Positions 53,875-64,000 of a stretch of DNA of 64,000 bases are shown here, in pieces. The position numbers and the translations under genes are program-made. Under the pieces are notes generated by a model. It was given only the letters and a program-made list of their open reading frames with translations. It made no database searches and had not been told where the DNA came from. Where the stretch lies: contig JBCAQO010000010.1 in NCBI GenBank assembly GCA_039111635.1, positions 1 through 64,000 on the forward strand, given 5' to 3'. The DNA is from Heterobasidion occidentale (taxonomy: Eukaryota > Basidiomycota > Agaricomycetes > Russulales > Bondarzewiaceae). Positions within the stretch are counted from its first letter, which is position 1. Every line of letters begins with the position of its first letter.

Positions 53875-55337
53875 CTACAGCACCCCTCGTTCGGTACCCT
53901 TCAACGCTCCCTGTCCCGTCCGATCCCTAACCCCCTTCAAGAATGGCACCAACTCCGTCCCGCCCGTGCCCTTTACCCCCTCGCTCACCTCCGCTCCGAT
54001 CGCTTTCCTAGCCTGGCTCACTATATACAGTGTTGCGATCCTGACGTGCACCGTCCTAAACTCCTTCAGTGCCAGTACCGCCTCATTGTACGCCTCCCTC
54101 GTCGCCTCGCTCTTTTCCGCGTGCTCTCTCAGACCTCGTGCTTTCTCCCCCAACACCTCGATGAAGTTGCGGTGCGCCAGCGGCAGGTAAGCCCGCATCT
54201 TTGTCAGAAAATTACCTCTTTCGCCACTGCCACCGTATCCTCCGGGGGCAATTGCGGCGTTCGTGCCCAGCCCCCCACGCTCATGCGTCAACCCCTCGAT
54301 CCCAAGGAACACGTCCACCGCCTGTACGATCGCGCTCTGTGCAGCCGTACTCCCTGCCATCGCCCGCGCTACCCAAGCACCTTCCTGTCCACGTTGCACC
54401 CACCGATTCCCTTCCATCCGCTTCTCCACGTCGCCAGCCACAGGGCCCACATCGAAAAACCACATTCCATCCCCTTCCTCCTTGGACCCGACGTACCATG
54501 GCCGGATGTCGTTGTAAAAAACGCTCGGCGCGCACTCGTCTCGCACAGCGTCTAGAATTCTCCCCATCTCACCGATGCTGGCTGCCAATCTCCGCAGAAG
54601 ACCCGTTAGCCGCTCTTCCTCATCTTTGGCCGTCAAGGCTGCGTCGGACAGGACAGAAATGATCTCCAACATTACGCCCATCGCCTTTTGTCCCTCCTGT
54701 TCAATCTCCACCGTCGTCACGTAGAAGTGCGCCTCATCCGAGGATCCCGTGAACAAGTCCAGAGTCCGAATCCCGTTCTCTTCATGTAGCTCGTAATTGT
54801 AATACGCGGTGTCCGCATATGTCAACGCCGGTGGCATATCTAGAGCATAGGATACCTCCAGAACGGGAATCGCGAGCGCCTTGGGTATCCTGACGCCTTC
54901 CGACCCCCCAGATGGCGGAAGGGAGTGAACATAGAAGTGCAAGAGAAATAGCAACACCTGCCGTGCACGGACGAGCTCGGGTAAGCTCGCTAACAGCGCG
55001 TCGGTTGAAATCACAGGCATCTGTACCACCAACCGAGGTTCAGGCATACGACTCGGTTAGATCGCGAATGAATGAGCAGAATGCTTACCTCGCGCACGCT
55101 CTGGCGCCATGCCTCAGCGGCGCTGGAAAGGTCCCCCAGCCTCAACGGCAAGTCTTTCGCGCGCCGGAGCGCGTCCTGCCACAGTGCATATTCTGCAGGA
55201 AGTTCGATGGGAGGCGGGGCACCGTTCGAATCGACGCCGAGGAAAGCATGCTTGAAGATGTGCGAGGTATCACTTGCTGCGGCGATCGGCCCCAAGTGCA
55301 CGACGTCGGAGGCTGGTATGAACAAATCGTGCGGCAT
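53875..55337 (-). CDS. Indoleamine 2,3-dioxygenase
   Basis: Two exons (55,337-55,089 and 55,020-53,875) give 464 residues in phase. Exon 1 begins MPHDLFIPASDVVHLGPIAA and ends SSAAEAWRQSVRE. Exon 2 continues MPVISTDALLASLPELVRAR, LLFLLHFYVHSLPPSGGSEG, VRIPKALAIPVLEVSYALDM, PPALTYADTAYYNYEL, GSSDEAHFYVTTVEIEQEG, VFYNDIRPWYVGSKEEGDGM, VDVFLGIEGLTHERGG and MRAYLPLAHRNFIEVLGEKA. The AHRNF histidine is the proximal heme ligand. The order and the 'RIP..LA.P' and 'FYNDIRPW' blocks are diagnostic for IDO. It opens the indole ring of L-tryptophan to N-formylkynurenine, feeding kynurenine and NAD+ synthesis in the cytosol. Confidence 0.92.
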
Positions 55338-56448
55338 GGGTCGAAAGGGTCTGAGCAAGATGTGCGAAAGGGCAAGCCTGCTTGGCCCTACAAGATCCGT
55401 TTAATTTATGCGCGCGTTTACTCAGATCTATGTTCTCGGCCTGATTATTTCCCCCCGTCGTGACTTGACGTCTCCGCCATTTGGATGTTAAAGCCGAAGG
55501 CGCCGACGTATGCCAATCACCCCTTGGCTCCAGCGTGTCAAAAAATAATGGGGCCGGATTGGATGGAGTGGTTCAAAAGCCATTCGAGGCACAATCCTGT
55601 TGCATACTGTGCCCACATCGTTGACATCATCGTTTACAGGGACTGTCTAGTCTCCGTGGCTGACCTTTACACAGAAGACAGTCGTTCTGTGTATAAGAGG
55701 GACTGTCCTAGTTGCCTTCCCTCATCCAATCCGAAAATTCCATGCGTCGGATCGCGCCATTTAGATCCGGCCGAATCTTGATACAAGTCGTCATTCTGCC
55801 AGAGGCTGCTTGTCAGCGTTGTCAACCCACGCGGAGACACCGAGGGTGGTATTCGAAGCCATCGTATCCAACTTTTATTATCGCTGCTTGGAGCTGCACG
55901 CAGCTCAAACCCTCAAACCCTTGTGTCTACGCCGCTCGTCGACTTGCGTGGTGCACAATTACGAAACGATGGGTTCACATGTTGTTTCGGATCATACGGG
56001 TCTTTCGCCTCCCCCAGAGGACCAGCGCTCCGCCGTCAGGCAACCTGCGAATTCGTATAAGCGATTGCTGTTTTCAATATGACAGGCTCTTCAAAGCTTC
56101 ATTCCAAACCACTTACGCGCTATGCGACTCGTGCATACCTGTCCAAGGCGCTCCGACTCCGACTATATGAAACTCGAAAAACGAACTATAAGTGTATCTC
56201 CTTGTGCGAATTAAGTATGCGTGCATTTGTTTTCGATCATCATACCTTGCGCGCCGTCTCCTATTTCTTCGACAGCACCTTGACGTCCTGTCAGAGAGCA
56301 GTCACATCAGGGGCGTAATGCACTTATCCGACAGGTTCATGACAACGAGAGTTGCACATATGTCTTCCACACAGAGCAACAGTCTCATGTGTGCAAAAGC
56401 ATAACAATTCAACATCTCTTCGCAGTGGCATTTGAGGGCGCAAAAAGA
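55338..56448. other. Intergenic region, ~1.1 kb, no gene recognised
   Basis: Lower GC than neighbouring genes. Short open frames show no conserved motif. Confidence 0.4.
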
Positions 56449-56540
56449 GGGCCCAACTGGGGTTCGAACCCAGGATCCCTTGCAATCTTATGCTCATCCA
56501 GCAACCCAAAGCAAGTATCTTACCACTAGACCATTGGGCC
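56449..56540 (-). tRNA. tRNA-Pro (UGG) with 20-nt intron
   Basis: On the minus strand the acceptor arms GGCCCAA and TTGGGCC pair. The A box is TGGTCTAGTGG and the B box GGTTCGAACCC. The anticodon stem CTTGC/GCAAG encloses TTTGGG(intron)T, giving anticodon UGG. The intron TTGCTGGATGAGCATAAGAT follows position 37, as in eukaryotic tRNA introns. A T5 Pol III terminator follows directly (56,442-56,446). Confidence 0.95.
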
Positions 56541-56617
56541 GGTTCCAATAACTGATCGTTAAAACTGTCTATTCAAACAAGCCGAGCTTGAACTGTGCTC
56601 AGCAAGAATCGCCCGAA

Positions 56618-59600
56618 TCAACAAATTACACAGTCCTCTCTGAGGTTTAAATTGTACATCGTCTTATCTACAACCTTCTCGATCTTCTTCCAGTCGCTTC
56701 TACGCTGGATGAACTCATAGATATCCTGTTCGTTGGTCAAAATCAGAATCTACGCATGTCTGTGTGCTCACGTACCTCTGGGCGGTAAGAGCCACCGTAC
56801 CGCGTTACATCTCGGACGATCTGTGCAAGATCTTTCGCATCCTCAACGACGTAGACATGTCCTAGCATCTTGAGATTGGCAAAGTCCTGGGTAAGGGACG
56901 GAATCTAGGGACGGCCCAAACTTGAGTATCGGAGTGATCAAATAACGTAGATGCACACCTTCAAAGATGAGATAAAAGTATGGTATGCGTTCAAGTCTGC
57001 AATCACTTGGAAACCTCCGTTCAAAGATATGATCTGCCGTTTGATATGTTTTTCAAGAATGCTAACTCAGATACGTCAGGGAAAGGGAAGGCGAACAGGG
57101 AAGCAGCGCTCACCCGATCAGTCGCACTCCCACTTCGCCTTCGAATACTTCCAAAACTTCGCGGTTCACATTTCCTTTGAGCAGCCGCAGATGTTCCTCG
57201 AGGCACTTGATAGCCTGAGAACATCCTCTGGTAGGCCCAAGCAGCATCGGGGCATCTTCAGGAGGATAATACGTTCGCGGTGGAGTCAGTGTGAGGATGA
57301 TATGATCGACCTGTGACGTTCATGTGAGTTGCGATGCTAATGCTACGGCTGACGGTACTCACTTGATTCATCAATACTTCGATCCCGGCGTTAAGACCTT
57401 TTGCTACAGAGTCGTCGAGGACGTTTTCAAATCGCTTTTTTCACGGACAACACTGTTCAAAAAATCCGCCACATCTATGTTAGGAGCCTGTCAAGACAGT
57501 CGTAAGACATTTGAAGCAGAGCCTGGGCAATAAATATCGCATACCAGCTCTTTATCGAAGTAACCTGAATGATGCTCTGAATCATGTCGCCAATATGCAC
57601 GAGCTCGAAGAACTGCACCAGAGGAGCGACCGAAGTAGAGCCTGTGGACTCAACTTCCAAGTCGTCCATTGACGCTGCCGGCGGCTCATACGTGCGCATC
57701 TGACTGATAGCTCTGCATCCCATTCAATACCAGAAGAAGAAAAAACTTCGATGATGGAAACTCACTGTTCAAACCCATTTCGGATGTGTCGATCGCTAAG
57801 CACGCTCAACATCTCCACCGCGACCTCCTCGATGGTTTCCCTCACACGATGGCCATAAGCCCTGGATAGCCAATGAACGTTTCCACACGCTTGAGCGATT
57901 CTCGTGCCGAGTGGATGATTTCGAGAGTCACATCAAGTGAGAGAAGTAATTGAAGATTATCGTAAGTCCGAGAACGTGCCGATCCTGATATCGAAGTTGC
58001 ATTGGTCGAGGTTGTGGCAACTGAGGTCGTGCTCTTGATGGAGTTCGCGGTGACGGATGCCGTGTCGAAGCCGTCTGCATCAACCTCGGCTTCAAGTTCT
58101 CACGTCTTCATCTTCTCCACCATCCCACAGAACGCCTGCTTGACCACCACGTCGATAGCCATCCGCACCGGTGCCCTGAGCACCCCAGCGCCGAGGATCC
58201 AGCATAGAGATCCCTTGAACGGCAGCACCAGAGACTGTACCACCAACGGCAACTACGGTGCGCGGGACAATGGTGACGGGGAGGAGCAAGATGTCGGTGA
58301 ACGAAGATAGAACGGAACGCTTCAGATGGGGCAGGTGAGGATGCGGAGAGGAACGACGGCTGATTGGTGTTGAGAGCCGCTGCCGCCGCCGTCTGTATAA
58401 ACATATCATTGAAAACCCTATGTTGACAGTGACGAGACGCTGACTTTCTTCTCCCACTCACGACATATGAGCTCAAATGACTGTTTGAGCGAGTCAACCT
58501 CTTCGTCGAGATACTCGTCCATGTTGGGTTCAAACATTCGATAACTGGGATACAAGATGAGGCAAGATAGATGAAAATGAATAGGCTTACATGACATCTT
58601 CAGCCTCGTTGCGCTGCACTGTGAGTTCGCCGCGTTCACGAGCGACTTCCATGATGGAATCGACCATACGCCAGGCCTCGCGAAACGTTGCTGCATTGGC
58701 CTTGAGGAAGACAGACGTGCTGTCCAGGGATCGCGCACGAGTCAGGAGGGGGGCAATATACTCGCCTACCTAAGATGTCATGATGTGTATGCATGTCAAT
58801 GATTCGTGAGAGAGCGTGTACCTACCACTTCGTTGGCGATGCGATCGGAGAAAGAGATCAGGACATTTGCCGCTGGGGGAAAGACGCGCACAGCGCGAGC
58901 GCCATGCTCTTTGACAGTATCAAGGATGAATGACATGAAGGAATCCATCGCCTCGAAGTCAAGTCCACCAGATGGACTGAGAAACACTCAGTGGTCTGTG
59001 TCGGCCATCGACACAGATACACTCACGTGAAGTTATCGAGAGGCTTATGTGCACCTCCCATGTAGAAAATCTCGCGCTTTTCTGCCCAAACGCGGCCCAT
59101 CTCCCACTCACTGTTACCTGACGACCGCGGGTCCCAGATCTCCCAGCTGGCTTCGGCAGCTTCGCGCATCGCGGATTCATCTGCGCGACTATCAGCATTG
59201 TCAAACGCAGCCAAAAGGTTCGACTCGAAACGGTCAGCAGCAGCGCGCAATGCTGCTGCAAATGTGTTCGTAGCGCGGAGAGGTTGAACATCAGGAGATA
59301 GGAATCGAGCGAGGAGGTGAAGGAGCTTGGACTGCTTATGTAGGGATGGAGCAGGCGCAGGGAAGAGAGTGTTGAGTATGAGATGTGGGGGAGACGAGAG
59401 CGCCGCGACCAGCGGACGGAGAAGGGTGTGGACGCGAATATATTGTGCACGATAGGAAGACGTGACAAGAGTGGAGACGAGCGTCGGCGTGCGAGGGCTG
59501 AAGGCTGCAGAGGTGCTGAAGCTTAGAGAGCCCATGAAGTCGCCCATCTCGTCTGCGGCTGTCGTCTGGGCGAAGAGATCCTGTCTGCGGTCAGTAGTTG

Positions 59601-59940
59601 CAGACGCGAAGTCACCAAAGTCGTCGTCTGCGACATCGAGGGTGGGGGGGATGTCTGGCGCTGCTTTGCGCGCACGAGCATCGAGGTCGTCAAGAATGGG
59701 CTGAAAGTCATTGTCTCCTATAGCAAGGGCTTTCCACCTATGCTCCCACAGTGATTCGGAGGCGGCAATGCGCGCGAGCGCACGAGATGCGCGGGCATAC
59801 TGTGGGATATCGGGTACAGGGAGGTTCTGAAGGACGAGAAGGTGGAGGTCAGAGGGAAGTCGGCCGATGAGCTGTTGCTGTGGTGGATGGTTGGAGGAAG
59901 GATAGAGTTTGACCGGTTCCAACGCTTTGAACTTGTCCAT
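56618..59940 (-). CDS. Recyclin-1-like F-box/Sec10-like protein (Rcy1/Pof6 family)
   Basis: The ATG at 59,940 gives MDKFKALEPVKLYPSSNHPP. The F-box is LIGRLPSDLHLLVLQNLPVP, then YARASRALARIAASESLWEH. An acidic linker DDDFGDFASATTDRRQDLFA follows, then a long helical region: YRAQYIRVHTLLRPLVAALS, EMGRVWAEKREIFYMGGAHK, FEAMDSFMSFILDTVKEHGA, RAVRVFPPAANVLISFSDRI, YRMFEPNMDEYLDEEVDSLK and VQFFELVHIGDMIQSIIQV. The last exon is DIYEFIQRRSDWKKIEKVVD, KTMYNLNLREDCVIC, stop at 56,618. The N-terminal F-box, Sec10-like body and C-terminal CaaX-type Cys (CVIC) are the architecture of recyclin-1, an SCF-associated factor of endosome-to-plasma-membrane recycling that is prenylated in yeast. More than ten short introns break the helical part. 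Confidence 0.85.
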
Positions 59941-60048
59941 CGTTCGCGTTCGACCTCGCACACTTCGAACGGATTATTGGTCTACAGCGATATGGTCCTC
60001 ATGAGAGGGCACTCTGCTCATCAACATCACTCTGATTGCCATAGTATT

Positions 60049-60140
60049 GGCCCAATGGTCTAGTGGTAAGATACTTGCTTTGGGTTGCCTGATGGCATGA
60101 AATTTGCAAGGGATCCTGGGTTCGAACCCCAGTTGGGCCC
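60049..60140 (+). tRNA. tRNA-Pro (UGG) with 20-nt intron
   Basis: The exons are identical to the copy at 56,449-56,540, but the intron is TTGCCTGATGGCATGAAATT, so the two introns differ while the mature tRNAs are the same. A and B boxes are intact. A TTTT stretch follows at about 60,143. It begins 109 bp upstream of the recyclin-1 ATG, on the opposite strand. Confidence 0.95.
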
Positions 60141-60381
60141 CATTTTGATCTCAACCTCTGTGTGGTCGGGCTTTTTTGCTATACTGGAGAGGAACATGAG
60201 TTTGTTTGCGAGAAACAGTGTTTACAGTTTGGCTAACGCGACCACATCCCGGAAACAATAGGGTACATGGTGATGACAGGGCACCCCGCCAATTGGTACA
60301 CTACAGGGGTGATTTCTGAACCTCTAAGCGATTCTCCTTGTTCACGCCGATCTTAGTTACGGTAACGTTCACTAGAGAATG

Positions 60382-61669
60382 TCATGGTCCGCGCTCGTCT
60401 GCGCTCGTCTCCTTACTTGCATCATCGTCCCAGAAAGATGGCGGTGACAGCGCAGCAGAATGTTCAGGGTCCGACAAGGCGCTCGGAGTCGCAGAACAGT
60501 CGACAGATAGGGTCTCGCGAAGTGGTGACGGCCTCACAGAGCCTCCGCGTCCTTCCGTCGTGTGCGATGATGTCGGCATGCTAGACATGCGGCGGTAATC
60601 CACCAAAGCCATCTCCGGCATCGCTGAAAACGAGGAGCCGCACTGCAGAGAAGCCCGGTATAGAGACACAAAGGACGCAGTCGACTGATCGCCCGAGGCG
60701 CTATGCACTGGAGAACAGGGAACCGGGTCGTGTTCAAGGCCGATTCCGTGTGAGCATCGAGAAAATCTGCTCGAAGTGGGCCCTAGACCGGGAACATGTA
60801 CCGGTGGTGGCGGAAAGAGGGGAAACATAAGACTGGGTGAAGGCAGAGTCGGCGTCGGAACTAGCCTGAGAGAAGGTGTCGACGAAGAATGAAACGGCAG
60901 CGAAGAAGAACCCCGGAGACAATCAGACTCTGAATAGCACTCGCGACAATGCAACGTAGGGGATACGGGCGTCTCAAAACAGTCTGTGGAACGCCTAGTC
61001 CCAGACGCTGACTGGATGATGTCGGGGTATTGCAGGGGTAGGCGCAACGTAGAAGAGGACGTGCTCAAAGTTACAGACGAGGAAGTTTGATAGAAGGCCG
61101 TTTGAGAATGCCGAGAATGACGTAGATCTCCCATGGAGACACGATTCCACAAACGCGGTCGTGCTGCCCAAGAGTCGTTGTAGTACCAACCTGAACCGTC
61201 TCGTGTTTTATGGGGCAGTAGAGCCCCGCCGGGTAATAGGGGGCGGATCTAGCTTTTCTATGTTCACGCGAGTCTCCCAGTCTGGGTCTCCCAAGCAGCC
61301 AACGAGCAGGCCTTTACAACGTGTGTGGGTCCAGGAAGTGGCAGATTTAGAGATCGAACCGCATCTCCGGAATTTTGATGAAATAGGAGACAAGGATTGG
61401 CCCTCAAAGGCATGAGCTGTCTGTTTACGACGGCGGTTCATGTACACATGCTTGAGGCAACAGGAGATCAGGAACACAAGGGGGATAGCGAGGAGGACCA
61501 AGACGAGCAGCAGATCATGTTCTCGATTCGGAGTGGTCGAAGAACGGCGGTGGACATGAAAGGTGCCAGGGTCCGGAGCGATAGGCTGAGCGGACGAGTA
61601 TCGACTAAACACGAGAAGACTGAGGACCGCGAATTGACGCATGATAAAGGCAGACGACAAGATGCCCAT
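60382..61669 (-). CDS. Putative signal-peptide/TM protein with Ser/Pro-rich tail (two parts)
   Basis: From 61,669: MGILSSAFIMRQFAVLSLLV, then FSRYSSAQP, a signal peptide. A short ectodomain leads to the membrane segment LLLVLVLLAIPLVFLISCCL and a basic tail HVYMNRRRKQTAHAFEGQSL, SISKSATSWTHTRCKGLLVG. This frame stops at 61,208. A second long frame, WYYNDSWAARPRLWNRVSMG to 60,382 (SFWDDDASKETSADERGP), is Ser/Pro-rich and probably belongs to the same protein. A GTGAAC to TTCAG intron (61,275-61,195 on the minus strand) is plausible, but the phase does not close without a one-base error. The layout resembles the protein at 45,580-46,823. The function is unknown. Confidence 0.45.
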
Positions 61670-63624
61670 ACTTTGTAGTACAAAGTACGGTTGAACGTAT
61701 AGGAGGAGGGTCACGTGGCGACGAAGCAAAACATCATATGTGAAGCTCAAAGCTTTCTCAGAATATGTTCCTCGGTCTGGCGCGCCATTCTCAACAATAG
61801 AGAAACATAATATTTTGGATCTGTGTCGAACCTTCATGGAACAGTCACACTGAGCATAGAGCCTCACGTATCATACACATCAAGCCTGAAGCGGCTTTGA
61901 AAACTGGTCATCGTCACTTGGGATTGATGGTATATTAGGGCCGAGCGCATCAAAGAGAAAAAGTCTGGCCAGATGTCCAGACACGTCCAGACTGTCTCGC
62001 CGATGTGCTCTGTGTAGACGCTCCATCAGAGTTGATAGGCCACAAATGAGCAAGCAAATCGCGCCATGTGCTGTCGATGACCTTTTGTAAACAAAAGGCC
62101 TTGTCTAGCAGAACCCACAGCTTAAAAGATGTGCGCGGTTTGCGGAAAGTTGAGACGAAATGAGCGTCTAGAATAGCAATCACATACGTGGGTCAACTTC
62201 CTGAGGAGTGATCCGAGGCGTGTCACCTTGAAGGAGTGATCACCGCGCGTGGAGGAAACCCAATACAAGAAACTTGAGCGCGCTGTGTGCAATATCTGCT
62301 GATGGCATGTCAATCCATCGGTTGTTTGGTACAAAATAACCGAAAGGAGGTTCTGGCGCAGCGCTGATGACGATCCCAAACAAAGACAACGGAGACAGCG
62401 AGAGTCATAGGGTTCGAGAGCGTCGAGGGAAGGAACAGTTTGCGATGTCGGATTCATCAGGCGTCCGTGATACCGCGATGGGGGCGGTGTGCCTCCAGGC
62501 TGTGCTTTTGATCCTCAAGCATCTACATGAGGACAATCTATAAGTAACGGGCGGCAGGAGTGGGCAAAGTGGTCAGTGGGCGCCCAAGGGGATCTATGAA
62601 TTGACCGAGAGACGTGTCTGTTCGCCGGACGGGCGTCGGAAGCGCGCCATTGAATTGGGACGAGGTCGGGCCTGGTCGGGCCGGGACTGGGAGCGATGTG
62701 ACAGGGCGTGGGTTTGTGTGGGTCTGCGTGAGTGTTTGCGCAGAGACGCCATTCATGCTCCAGGCAGCGATGGCAGCCCGGGCTCGGCACAAGGGCGCTC
62801 GGAAGCCCTGTTTGGCGATGTGTTATCTGGTATGTCCTAGTGCGAACGGAAGGGGGAAAACCCCGGCGCGCGTTTCGAGACGAGGGGACAGGGGCCTGCC
62901 ATTTGCAGTGGACGATTGTGCGTGCGGATCTTTTATCGATCTAGGATGTAGACGCGGGACGTGTGCATGGATGACGACGCAAGGTGGCTTACGCGGTGGG
63001 CGTCTCGCGCATAGGTGGGTGAGCATGCGCACTCCGAGGAAGAGAGTGATGGGTCGAGGCAAGGGAGGGTCATGGGGGCGGGTGTGGATGTATGTGGCAG
63101 GAAGGGGCCGGGGTGGATGTGGACTGGGGGAGGAGGGGGTCACACGGGGCGAAGATCGGGGAAGGGAGTGTGGGACGGTCGGGGCACGCTGCGGCCACGT
63201 TGGCGGGGTCGGTTGGAAGGACGCAAATCCTGCGACACATCTGTGCCGGATTTGCGGCTTCTTTCGCAAGGGGGGGTAGATCTGGCGTGCAGACTGCGAG
63301 TCAGCCCCCGCACAGGGTCGGATCTGGGTGGGGGCAAAGGGGCGCGCAGGGAAATGGAAGGCGCGGCACACGTGAAGCCGCGAGCAGGCGCTGTGAGCGC
63401 GGCAAACAAGCAAGAACCCGGATGCTCGACTGCCAGATCGGGCGAGGTTATGGAGCCGAAGGACGCTTTCCGCTCGTGTCTGCGCGCGCGGGGGGCGATG
63501 GGATCGTCTCTGCGACGAACCCGTGGCCCTCCTCTGACGTCTCCACTCGCATCTCGCGCCTCTTCGCACCCCAACAGCGCCCTCTATATAGTACCACCCC
63601 GTCCCCCCCTCCCCCCTCTCCCCA
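61670..63624. other. Intergenic region, ~1.95 kb
   Basis: Open frames on both strands are Gly/Arg- or Ser/Pro-rich without conserved motifs. A minus-strand frame at 62,457-62,122 (PSLDALEPYDSRCLRCL) is protein-like, but I could not support a gene. Confidence 0.35.
63581..63590 (+). promoter_or_regulatory. TATA box of the 3'-terminal gene
   Basis: CTCTATATAG lies about 40 bp before the ATG at 63,625, and a C/T-rich initiator stretch (63,596-63,624) follows. Confidence 0.55.
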
Positions 63625-64000
63625 ATGCCTCTCCATCCTCCCAGCTCCCTCGTCTCGCTTCCCAGCATCCACGAGCTCTACCCCGGTAAATCTCCGTGCC
63701 CCCCCTTGCCCTGCAGCGCCCCCTCCCCCCCCCACACACTGACCCCGATCGCTAGAACATCTCTTACAGCACGACCACCCCCCGCAACACCATCTGCCCC
63801 CCGCATCTCTTCATGATCCCCATATCGTCCGTGTGAGTGTCCTCCCTCTCCCCTGATCCCATTCATCTTCTAATCCGCCCGTCTGCAGGATCACATCGAG
63901 AAGGGGGATCATCGTCCACCCGTTCCTTCAGAACATCATCTCGATGGTCCTCTGATCCCCCGACCACCCCATCAGATTGCCCACCAATTCGAAGCTGGCT
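63625..64000 (+). CDS. 5' part of a His/Pro-rich hypothetical protein (runs off the window)
   Basis: The ATG gives MPLHPPSSLVSLPSIHELYP. An intron (GTAAAT to CGCTAG, 63,686-63,756) leads in phase to EHLLQHDHPPQHHLPPASLH and DPHIVR. A second intron (GTGAGT to CTGCAG) leads to DHIEKGDHRPPVPSEHHLDG and PHQIAHQFEAG, still open at the window end. The His/Pro richness and the SIHELYP motif recall low-complexity regions of regulators, but no domain is visible. Confidence 0.55.

Noticed and set aside
62614..63279. 221-codon plus-strand frame in the intergenic region
   Set aside because: Gly/Arg/Trp-rich, no motif, overlapped by equally long frames on both strands.

Overview
The window is the end of a chromosome from a filamentous basidiomycete, most likely an agaricomycete. 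It begins with a telomere repeat in the correct orientation. Genes have many short GT-AG introns, coding DNA is GC-rich, and the gene set (adrenodoxin-type ferredoxin, GMC oxidoreductase, intradiol-dioxygenase-like secreted protein, IDO, URC4, Cdc20, AP-1 mu, recyclin-1) fits that group. I cannot name the species.

Layout. 1-88: telomere. 89-30,600: subtelomere. This holds an OPA3-like pseudogene; two copies of a hairpin element with a conserved 26-nt core; about 5.4 kb of satellite built on CGTCTG/GACG palindromic cores; a CTCACCT minisatellite; a GH32 fragment; a damaged Spa2 gene, a Hul5-type HECT remnant and an unidentified spliced remnant, all on the minus strand; a large OrsD-like/RecQ telomere-linked helicase (15,127-20,698, minus); a BRCT gene; a family of near-perfect ~100-bp palindromes; a smaller paired hairpin repeat; and a second array sharing the GTCGTC..GACGTC core. 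30,600-64,000: compact single-copy DNA with few repeats.

Genes of the core part, in order: URC4 (+, broken by a 100-N gap), SLC45/SUT-like sugar transporter (-), AP-1 mu (+), Ser/Pro-rich hypothetical (-), ferredoxin (-), GMC oxidoreductase (+), hotdog thioesterase (-), Cdc20 (-), signal-peptide/TM protein (-), intradiol-dioxygenase-like protein (+), alpha/beta hydrolase (+), F-box protein (-), small conserved protein (+), IDO (-), tRNA-Pro (-), recyclin-1 (-), tRNA-Pro (+), a second signal-peptide/TM protein (-), and the 5' part of a histidine/proline-rich gene (+).

The core genes do not form one pathway. URC4 (uracil catabolism) and the sugar transporter converge; ferredoxin and the GMC oxidase diverge from a shared ~520-bp upstream region. 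In at least eight genes, conserved reading frames are broken by a single missing or extra base, usually in a short homopolymer. This looks like residual assembly error, and it also bears on whether the apparent 5-bp telomere unit is real.
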